Assembly: GCA_045106685.1 (NCBI GenBank)
Contig: JBGCFB010000366.1
Coordinates: 1-5,912 of the forward strand
Reading direction: 5' to 3'
Length of the DNA: 5,912 nt
DNA from: JAUIGE01 sp045106685
Lineage (GTDB): Bacteria > Bacteroidota > Bacteroidia > J057
Numbering within the stretch: position 1 is the stretch's first letter; every line of letters starts with the position of its first letter. Below the pieces are notes generated by a model. It did not search any database and was not told the DNA's origin. It saw only the letters and a program-made list of their open reading frames with translations. This document shows positions 1 to 5,469 of this stretch, in pieces. Position numbers and translations under genes: made by a program.

Positions 1-9
1 CATTCCGAA

Positions 10-37
10 GTAGAGAAAAGGCATACCTTTTCTCTAC
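10..37. other. Perfect 12 bp inverted repeat with 4-base loop (possible terminator)
   Basis: GTAGAGAAAAGG (10-21) and CCTTTTCTCTAC (26-37) are exact reverse complements around the loop CATA. A T-rich run (TTATTTTTTG, about 47-56) follows on the + strand, but nine bases after the stem rather than directly. The likeliest role is transcription termination of a rightward gene ending left of the window. A protein-binding palindrome or an element of a longer leader is also possible. The hairpin is certain from the sequence; its function is inferred. Confidence 0.55.
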
Positions 38-106
38 ACAGGGTGGTTATTTTTTGTTTCCATTTTATACAAAATCAACCGTGGTATTGATCATTAATCA
101 TGACTA

Positions 107-149
107 ATTATTCATTATTCATTTCCTGAACTGCCTTGAACTTTGAACT
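107..149. repeat. Short direct repeats upstream of ccmB
   Basis: ATTATTC occurs twice in tandem (107-120) and is followed by ATT. TGAACT then occurs three times (127-132, 137-142, 144-149), the last copies overlapping the proposed -33 element. Low-complexity filler of this kind is common between genes in Bacteroidota. Binding sites for a regulator cannot be excluded but nothing demonstrates them. Confidence 0.4.
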
Positions 150-172
150 ACCTGAAACGGCCTCTATATTTG
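142..172 (+). promoter_or_regulatory. Bacteroidota-type promoter of ccmB
   Basis: TTTG at 142-145 and TATATTTG at 165-172 match the -33 (TTTG) and -7 (TAnnTTTG) elements known for the primary sigma factor of Bacteroidota, with a 19 bp spacer, which is in the normal range. The -7 box normally lies four to six bases before the transcript start, so transcription should begin near 176-178, at or next to the ccmB ATG (177). No Shine-Dalgarno sequence is present. The motif match is seen; the start point is inferred. Confidence 0.65.
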
Positions 173-176
173 CGCG

Positions 177-875
177 ATGCTTAGCCAGATATCCCATTTA
201 CTTTACAAAGAGCTGCTTTTAGAATGGAAGCAGAAATATGCCTTGAGTGGCTTACTCTTGTATGTGGCATGTATGGTGGCGATTATCAGTCTCAATTTTA
301 CTGATGGTATAGAACTCGATAACAAAGATGTTCGGATCAATATCCTCAATCTTAGCGGCCATGCCTGGAACATCATGTACTGGCTCATTCTGCTATTTGT
401 CGCGATCAATGCGGTAGCTAAAAGCTTCTCAGCGGAACGAGAAGGGCAACTGCGGTACCTGTATAGCATGGCGCACCCTACGGCCATCATTTTATCCAAA
501 ACGGTTTATAACGCGCTTCTCATGATTGTCATGGGCGTGATCAGCTTTGGGCTACATAGTTTGTTTGGTGGGCAGAATGTAAAAAATCCAGGGTTGTTTC
601 TTATCACTGCCATCGCAGGCGGCTTTGCTTTTTCGGCTAGCCTTACTCTCGTGAGTGCAATTGCCGCAAAAGCCGATAACAAAACAACGCTACTTGCAGT
701 CCTGGCTTTTCCATTAATGGCAGCCTTATTACTCGTATTGATTAGCGTAAGTCAGGCAGCCTGGGAAGGACAAGGCTGGGCGGATGTCCAAAGTGAACTG
801 GTTTCAGTTTTAGGAATCAGTACAGCCCTTACGGCACTTTCGGTACTACTATTTCCTTTTGTGTGGAGGGAATAA
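177..875 (+). CDS. ccmB: Heme exporter protein CcmB (ABC transporter permease for cytochrome c maturation)
   Basis: CcmB is the inner-membrane permease that works with the ATPase CcmA and with CcmC to release heme-loaded CcmE for attachment to periplasmic c-type cytochromes (System I). The 232-residue product is slightly longer than the usual 220 or so. It has six hydrophobic segments at about 21-40, 63-82, 102-126, 140-163, 169-191 and 207-229. The family signature lies in the first cytoplasmic loop, with FSAEREGQL (83-92) leading to SKTVYN (107-112), and the fifth helix has the LAFPLMA run (176-182). The ATG at 177 sits directly behind a strong -7 element, so the message may be leaderless. 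No ccmA, ccmC or ccmE is in the window: an unrelated kinase follows after a hairpin. A generic ABC-2 permease is the only real alternative; I favour CcmB strongly. Confidence 0.9.
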   Translation: MLSQISHLLYKELLLEWKQKYALSGLLLYVACMVAIISLNFTDGIELDNKDVRINILNLSGHAWNIMYWLILLFVAINAVAKSFSAEREGQLRYLYSMAHPTAIILSKTVYNALLMIVMGVISFGLHSLFGGQNVKNPGLFLITAIAGGFAFSASLTLVSAIAAKADNKTTLLAVLAFPLMAALLLVLISVSQAAWEGQGWADVQSELVSVLGISTALTALSVLLFPFVWRE

Positions 876-893
876 AAAATCCTTAAAAACGAA

Positions 894-916
894 AGAGCGC
901 ACTTAATGTGCGCTCT
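894..916. terminator. Hairpin terminator after ccmB
   Basis: AGAGCGCAC (894-902) and GTGCGCTCT (908-916) form a perfect GC-rich 9 bp stem with loop TTAAT, starting 18 bases after the ccmB stop. On the + strand only a weak CTTC tail follows. On the - strand the stem is followed by TTCGTTTTTAAGG and further Ts, so the T-tract is better for leftward transcription. It probably ends ccmB transcription and may work in both directions. Confidence 0.65.
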
Positions 917-1142
917 CTTCACCTAAGAAACCAAATAATTAGGAACTACACTACCTACCTATACCCTTTTGTTTTACTTCCCTGTTATTACAAATATGAG
1001 TAATAATACAGACCCAAATTCCCGACTGGTGACAAACGACGAACATCAGTGGATAAATAACTTTAATTTGGAGACCTAGCTCGAAAAAGGCTAATTTCAG
1101 GCGGCGAAAAGCTTCACTTAAGCATCACCTACCTGTCTAAGC
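917..1142. other. Non-coding spacer before the sensor kinase gene
   Basis: This stretch has no convincing gene on either strand. It holds a weak AT-rich hairpin (TTATTAC 985-991 with GTAATAA 1000-1006) and no full match to the TTTG/TAnnTTTG promoter. Partial matches are TTAATTTG at 1063-1070 and TAACTTTA at 1058-1065, neither with a -33 partner. The kinase promoter should lie here but cannot be placed. Confidence 0.4.
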
Positions 1143-3110
1143 ATGCCTTTTATCTTTCGGCTAGTTGCTATATGCGTGATCTGGATACCTCTTGTGCAAA
1201 CACCCTGTGTTGCTCAGGACACATCGACATATGATTCCCTTTTGAGACAAGGCGACGATTTTATAGTAGATCGTCAAATGGACAGCGCGGCCATTGCGTA
1301 CAAGCAACTTCTCGCTCAAGTAACCGATGCCTGCTGGCGGTCGATTGCAAATCGCCGCCTTGCTGATCACGCCCAAAAGATTAACCTTTTAGATAGCGCG
1401 ATAATTTTAGCAACTGTCAGTCTCGAGCAAGCCCGTCGGTGCAGCGATAGCATTCAACTAAGTTCTTCATTGAATCAGCTTGGTGGCGTTTATTTCAGAC
1501 AAAATGCATACGGGACCGCATTACAGTATTTTCTAGAAGCCTCTGTTATCAATAAGCGATTTTTTGACCAGACGAATACCGCTCAGACTATTTTCTATTT
1601 GGGCCAAATTTATCTGAACCAAACAAAATACCCCGAAGCGATCAAAACCTTTAAGGAAGGTCTTTCACAACTAGATCCAGAAAAAAGCCCAAGAGAGATC
1701 AGTAATATGCTGTCAATATTGATCAGAGCTTATGGACAAGCATATCAAGGCTCATCGGTTGATAGCCTACAGCAAGGCATCAGCTATTATGAGCAGGCTT
1801 TAGATCAACCTTTTGTAACAAAAAACCGAGCGCTGTCGAGTGCCATTCGGATATTTCTCGCCGAGTACTATCAAGAAATTATTGGATCAGATAGCTGCCT
1901 ATCAGCCATTCGTTTTGCCCAACAAAATCTAAAGCCAAACTCGCGTAATCTTGCATATGCGCTAGTGGTAGAAAGCAAACTTTGGCTTGATAAAGAACAA
2001 GCTCCTAAAGCAATCGCAGCAGCTCGCAAAGCAACTGAGATTAGTAAAAACCTGGGCTCATCAAATACAGAACGATCTGCTTATTCATCGCTTCACGAGG
2101 CGCTTGCCCAAACGAATGATTATTTTGGCGCATATGAGGCTCTGTTGCGATATAAAGAATTAGAGGATACCATCCTTACCACTCGCCTACAAAATCAAGT
2201 ATTTGACCTTGATCTTCAGTATAAGAATCAAAAACTCGCACAGGAACAGGAACGACTTTCTTTTGAAAACAACTTATTCAAAACACGTAGTCGCCTTGGC
2301 GGAATGGTCAGCATATTACTCGGTAGTCTCTTAGCACTTGGAATATGGTTTTTTATTAGACTTCAAAATAAAAACAAGCTCATTCTGGCACAAAGTGAAG
2401 CGCTTCAAAGGGCTAATAAATCGAAAAATCAACTTTTTGCGATCATTGCACATGACTTACGAGGTCCTTTCATTTCATTTCAAGGACTTACTAAAAAGCT
2501 TCAATACCTTCAAAAACAAGAACGTCATGATGATTTGGCAAAGGTGACAACACATATCGAACAAACCTCCCGGCACCTTAATGGCTTACTTGACAACCTC
2601 TTGGCCTGGGCGATTGAACAACGAGAAGATGAAGGGTATGAGGCGATGCGTGTGAATGTTTCAGAGGCAATATCAGGTCAGCACACTGATTTCGAACCTG
2701 TTCTGGACAGTAAAGAAATTAGTCTGCATGTAGAAATGGAACCCCAGGCCCATGCCTGGGTGTCACCGCCAGTTTTGGCAACCATTTTGCGAAATCTCAT
2801 ATCAAACGCCGTCAAATTCAGTCCAGAGGGAAGCAAAATCACCATTCAGCAATTCAACGAAGACAACAAGCTCTATATCCGCGTTTCGGATGAAGGGCCT
2901 GGTATCTCTCCGGAAATACAGGAGATGCTATTCTCACTTTTACCAGGGACTAGTAAGCCTGGTTCTGCTGGTGAAAAAGGCATAGGCCTGGGGCTTTCTT
3001 TATGCAAAGAATTAGCCTTAGCATCTGGAGGCGATTTACTTCTGGATAAACACTATTTACAGGGCGCCTCATTCATACTTAGCTTGCCGCTTCCTACAGC
3101 CACATCTTAA
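1143..3110 (+). CDS. TPR-domain sensor histidine kinase
   Basis: This is a membrane-bound two-component sensor of 655 residues. A signal peptide (about 1-24, with a CVA/Q cleavage-like site) leads into a periplasmic region of about 360 residues built from helical TPR-like repeats. The clearest are 105-140 (SLNQLGGVYF) and 146-180 (IFYLGQIYLN, then EAIKTFKEGL); weaker ones extend to about 345. A polar coiled-coil-like segment (about 340-380) precedes one transmembrane helix (386-407) and a short linker. The cytoplasmic core has the H-box IIAHDLRGP with phospho-acceptor His437, the N-box LRNLISNAVKFS (Asn555), the G1 box DEGPGIS (583-589) and the G2 box GIGLGLSL (613-620). All catalytic motifs are intact, so it should be active. 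No PAS, HAMP or receiver domain is seen, and no response regulator gene lies beside it. The ligand is unknown. The start at 1143 is supported by the signal peptide; no Shine-Dalgarno sequence is present. The next gene begins six bases after the stop and is probably co-transcribed. Confidence 0.93.
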   Translation: MPFIFRLVAICVIWIPLVQTPCVAQDTSTYDSLLRQGDDFIVDRQMDSAAIAYKQLLAQVTDACWRSIANRRLADHAQKINLLDSAIILATVSLEQARRCSDSIQLSSSLNQLGGVYFRQNAYGTALQYFLEASVINKRFFDQTNTAQTIFYLGQIYLNQTKYPEAIKTFKEGLSQLDPEKSPREISNMLSILIRAYGQAYQGSSVDSLQQGISYYEQALDQPFVTKNRALSSAIRIFLAEYYQEIIGSDSCLSAIRFAQQNLKPNSRNLAYALVVESKLWLDKEQAPKAIAAARKATEISKNLGSSNTERSAYSSLHEALAQTNDYFGAYEALLRYKELEDTILTTRLQNQVFDLDLQYKNQKLAQEQERLSFENNLFKTRSRLGGMVSILLGSLLALGIWFFIRLQNKNKLILAQSEALQRANKSKNQLFAIIAHDLRGPFISFQGLTKKLQYLQKQERHDDLAKVTTHIEQTSRHLNGLLDNLLAWAIEQREDEGYEAMRVNVSEAISGQHTDFEPVLDSKEISLHVEMEPQAHAWVSPPVLATILRNLISNAVKFSPEGSKITIQQFNEDNKLYIRVSDEGPGISPEIQEMLFSLLPGTSKPGSAGEKGIGLGLSLCKELALASGGDLLLDKHYLQGASFILSLPLPTATS

Positions 3111-3116
3111 CGAAAT

Positions 3117-3539
3117 ATGAAGTCATCAAAACTCCCACATTGGGCCGCAATATTGGGATCAGTAATTCTTGCTTTAGGCCTAATTATAAAGCTTGGGGTG
3201 ATGATTGTTGGTTTTACTGGAGCATTGAATGCGCTAGGTGAAGGTGGAGCGCCTAATGCCTCAGCCCTTTCACAAAACATCGAATTTATCCTTCTATATT
3301 CCTCTATAGCGAGTGTCGTAACATTTGTTGCCTTTGTCATCCTCGCTATTGTCGTTTTTGCTGCAAAGTATCGTAAAAACTGGCTATGGTGGGTATTGCT
3401 GATAGGATCAATTTTAGATTTTTCCATTTTCAGTATTCCAATCATTATCTATTTGATCGTTCGTAGACAAGACTTCAAAAATCAGACTACAGCGCATTTA
3501 GATTTGGTGGATCAATTGGGAGCTGATGAACCTAGGTGA
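3117..3539 (+). CDS. Small integral membrane protein, function unknown
   Basis: I do not recognise this 140-residue protein. It has three hydrophobic segments at about 10-34, 57-83 and 89-115, separated by a short polar loop (about 40-55, with GEGGAPNASA) and by the basic turn KYRKN (84-88). It ends in a polar tail of about 25 residues. The stretch from LGVMIVGFTGALNAL to LLYSS (about 26-62) faintly recalls the small MotA/TolQ/ExbB-like proteins of Bacteroidota (glycine-spaced helix, then an acidic/glycine loop, then a small-residue helix). This is only a by-eye impression. The gene starts six bases after the kinase stop, so it is probably translated from the same message and may be an accessory of the sensor. 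Its last 28 bp overlap the end of coaE on the other strand. No frameshift or odd base composition is seen. A real gene is likely because of the hydrophobic pattern and the tight spacing. Confidence 0.75.
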   Translation: MKSSKLPHWAAILGSVILALGLIIKLGVMIVGFTGALNALGEGGAPNASALSQNIEFILLYSSIASVVTFVAFVILAIVVFAAKYRKNWLWWVLLIGSILDFSIFSIPIIIYLIVRRQDFKNQTTAHLDLVDQLGADEPR

Positions 3540-4126
3540 AGCTGCGTAACCAGCTCCAACACCTGCGGGATAAGCATATGCTCACCATCGTTATAAATGA
3601 CATAGTCGGCGCGTTCAAGCTTTTTTGATTCGGGCCATTGCTTGTCCATACGGGCAAGGACCGCCTCCCTATCGGCGCCGTCGCGCGCCATGGTGCGCTG
3701 CAGGCGCACGGCCTTCGGAGCATACACAGCAATGACAGCATCGGCATCACGATAGCTACCTGATTCGTACAAGATCGCAGCTTCTTTCAACGCAAAAGCC
3801 TTATCGTAGCCTCCAGCCACTAGCTCCTCCACCCAACGACGATAATCGCGCGCCACAGCAGGATGCACCAACGCATTAAGCGCTTCCAGTTTTTTTTCAT
3901 CACCAAAAACCTGCCCTCCTACAAAGCCTCGGTTAAGTGAGCCATCTTCGTGGTAAGACGCTTGCCCTAGCAAAGCCTTCACGCCATTCACTAGTTCTTC
4001 ATCTCCCGTCATAAGCGCCTTGGCGCGAGCGTCGGCATAATAAATGGCATAGCCCAGGCTCGCAAAAATGCGAGCGACAGTGCTTTTGCCACTTCCAATT
4101 CCTCCGGTGATTCCGATTTGTAACAT
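3512..4126 (-). CDS. coaE: Dephospho-CoA kinase
   Basis: CoaE catalyses the last step of coenzyme A synthesis: ATP-dependent phosphorylation of the ribose 3'-hydroxyl of dephospho-CoA, in the cytoplasm. The 204-residue length is normal for the family. The Walker A loop GGIGSGKST is at 8-16, directly after the first strand. YYADARAK (29-36) carries the conserved Asp32. LNALVHP (83-89) and KEAAILYESG (114-123) match the CoA-domain segments, and the lid contains LQRTMARD (142-149). ADYVIYNDG (173-181) is the usual C-terminal strand motif. The ATG at 4126 places the P-loop at the expected distance from the N terminus, so the start is secure, although no Shine-Dalgarno sequence precedes it. The C terminus (LHLGSSAPN) runs a little past the conserved domain and produces the antiparallel overlap with the membrane-protein gene. 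Part of the coding region (about 3650-3720) is locally GC-rich. Confidence 0.96.
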   Translation of the reverse strand: MLQIGITGGIGSGKSTVARIFASLGYAIYYADARAKALMTGDEELVNGVKALLGQASYHEDGSLNRGFVGGQVFGDEKKLEALNALVHPAVARDYRRWVEELVAGGYDKAFALKEAAILYESGSYRDADAVIAVYAPKAVRLQRTMARDGADREAVLARMDKQWPESKKLERADYVIYNDGEHMLIPQVLELVTQLHLGSSAPN

Positions 4127-4134
4127 GATTTTGG

Positions 4135-4227
4135 GGCTGTTAGCTGTTGGCGGTTAGCTGTTGGCTCAGAGTTGCGGTACTGTTTCATTCTAAAAAGCCA
4201 ACCGCTAAAGGCCAAAAGCTAATAGCC
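4135..4227. repeat. Imperfect inverted repeat with 32-base arms between coaE and the dehydrogenase gene
   Basis: The left arm (4135-4166) and the reverse complement of the right arm (4196-4227) agree at 27 of 32 positions without gaps, around a 29-base loop. The left arm also holds two exact copies of TTAGCTGTTGGC (4140-4151 and 4154-4165) separated by GG. Both arms are therefore built from short TTAGC and TTGGC words. It lies between two divergent genes, so it is not a terminator for either. Similar GCTATTAGC/TTGGC-word repeats are, from memory, scattered between genes in Bacteroidota. No transposase is present. Confidence 0.8.
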
Positions 4228-4247
4228 AGTACAGTAAAAGTAAATGA

Positions 4248-4255
4248 TATATTTC
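4248..4255 (+). promoter_or_regulatory. Possible -7 element of the dehydrogenase gene
   Basis: TATATTTC differs from TAnnTTTG only at its last base. It would start transcription near 4260, giving a leader of about 22 bases before the ATG at 4283. No TTTG lies at the expected -33 distance; that position falls at the edge of the inverted repeat. It would argue against a start at 4244, which lies upstream of the transcript start. Confidence 0.3.
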
Positions 4256-4282
4256 GCATTTTGCATCCCAACTATTCCTACA

Positions 4283-5455
4283 ATGAAATTTCTAGTACCC
4301 ATCGGCATTATTATGATGCTTTTTGCTTGTCAAAAGGCTAAGGCTCCCAAAAAGGAACCCAAGGCAGAAGTTCCAATGGAAACGATTATCAATATGGAAA
4401 TCGACGAAAATCGGCTTCCATTGGAGCGGCTTAATCTTCCAGAGGGCTTTTCGATATCTATTTTTGCTGAGGTACAGAACGCCCGTTCCCTCGCTCGCGG
4501 TGCCAAGGGAACGATCTTCGTGGGCAATCGCCGTGAAGATAAAGTGTACGCAGTAGTAGATAAGAATAAGGATGGCAAAGCAGATGGGCGATATGAGGTT
4601 GCAAGTGGGCTAAACATGCCTTGCGGCGTAGCATTTCACAAAGGCGATCTCTATGTGGCGGAAGTCAATCGCCTCCTTCGCTATAAAGACATCGAAGACA
4701 ATCTTGACAATATTCCTCAACCAGAAGTGGTCTATGATGACTTTCCGACCGAAGGCCACCATGGCTGGAAGTTTATCCGATTTGGGCCTGATGGCAAACT
4801 GTATGTTCCGGTTGGGGCTCCATGCAATATTTGTAAATCAGATGAAGAAATATATGCCAGCATAACCCGCATGAATCCCGATGGAACGGGCCGCGAGATA
4901 TACGCGCATGGCGTACGAAACACGGTCGGATTTGACTGGCACCCTCTTACTAAGGAAATGTGGTTTACCGATAATGGTCGCGATAATATGGGCGATGATG
5001 TGCCTCCATGTGAGCTAAATCATATCACGCGAGCGGGGCAGCACTTCGGCTATCCGTATTGTCATGGCGGTACTATCGCCGATCCAAAATATGGCTCACA
5101 GCGCCCTTGCAGCGACTTTCGTGCTCCGGCGCAAAACCTGGGCGCCCATGTGGCGCCTTTGGGAATTCGTTTTTACACGGGAGATATGTTTCCAAAAAGC
5201 TACAAGAATCAAGCGCTCTTCGCCGAGCACGGCTCCTGGAATCGCTCCAAAAAAGTGGGCTACAAAATTGCCATCGCAAGGATCGAACAAGGCAGCAATG
5301 TCACTGCGTATGAAACATTTATTGACGGCTGGCTCGACGATGATAGTCAGGAAGCATGGGGCCGCCCGGTCGATGTGCTGAACATGCCCGATGGCTCTAT
5401 GCTGATCTCAGATGATTATGCTGATGTGATTTATCGGGTGGTGTATTCGGAGTAA
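4283..5455 (+). CDS. PQQ-dependent sugar/sorbosone dehydrogenase family lipoprotein
   Basis: This 390-residue protein is predicted to be a lipid-anchored, six-bladed beta-propeller enzyme of the soluble glucose/aldose dehydrogenase (sorbosone dehydrogenase) group. Members oxidise sugars or aldehydes with pyrroloquinoline quinone in the periplasm; the true substrate here is unknown. Family motifs in order are an EF-hand-like DKNKDGKAD (93-101), GLNMPCGVAF (109-118), LYVAEVNRLLRY (123-134), GHHGWKFIRFGPDG (158-171), GVRNTVGFDWHP (210-221), WFTDNGRDNMGDD (227-239), FGYPYCHGG (255-263), and AEHGSWNRS (314-322). His159 or His160 and Arg212 are candidates for the catalytic His and PQQ-contacting Arg by analogy with soluble glucose dehydrogenase. 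The frame is open back to an ATG at 4244, but the ATG at 4283 gives a short hydrophobic signal ending in the lipobox LFAC (Cys16), so I choose 4283. The Lys/Pro-rich linker after Cys16 lacks the acidic export signal typical of surface lipoproteins. The gene appears to be monocistronic. Confidence 0.88.
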   Translation: MKFLVPIGIIMMLFACQKAKAPKKEPKAEVPMETIINMEIDENRLPLERLNLPEGFSISIFAEVQNARSLARGAKGTIFVGNRREDKVYAVVDKNKDGKADGRYEVASGLNMPCGVAFHKGDLYVAEVNRLLRYKDIEDNLDNIPQPEVVYDDFPTEGHHGWKFIRFGPDGKLYVPVGAPCNICKSDEEIYASITRMNPDGTGREIYAHGVRNTVGFDWHPLTKEMWFTDNGRDNMGDDVPPCELNHITRAGQHFGYPYCHGGTIADPKYGSQRPCSDFRAPAQNLGAHVAPLGIRFYTGDMFPKSYKNQALFAEHGSWNRSKKVGYKIAIARIEQGSNVTAYETFIDGWLDDDSQEAWGRPVDVLNMPDGSMLISDDYADVIYRVVYSE

Positions 5456-5469
5456 ACCTTCATATATTT

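Noticed and set aside
87..106. TGATCATTAATCATGA-like palindrome before ccmB
   Set aside because: The two halves do not pair as a consistent inverted repeat once aligned, and the region is AT-rich.
962..971. TACCCTTTTG as a -7 element for the kinase
   Set aside because: The spacing inside the box is wrong for TAnnTTTG and there is no TTTG upstream at the right distance.
985..1006. AT-rich hairpin TTATTAC/GTAATAA
   Set aside because: A 7 bp stem with a single G-C pair and an 8-base loop is weak and expected by chance in AT-rich spacer.
3107..3445. 112-codon leftward open frame opposite the small membrane protein
   Set aside because: It is antisense to a gene with a clear three-helix pattern and tight spacing to the kinase, and it has no recognisable domain.
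4009..4215. 68-codon leftward open frame at the coaE start
   Set aside because: It overlaps coaE in another frame and draws its N-terminal part from the inverted repeat.
4244..4282. ATG at 4244 as the dehydrogenase start
   Set aside because: It would put 13 extra residues before a clean lipoprotein signal whose Met is encoded at 4283, and it lies upstream of the probable transcript start.
4147..4341. 64-codon rightward open frame across the inverted repeat
   Set aside because: Its first part is simply the translated repeat, it overlaps the dehydrogenase start in another frame, and it has no protein-like pattern.
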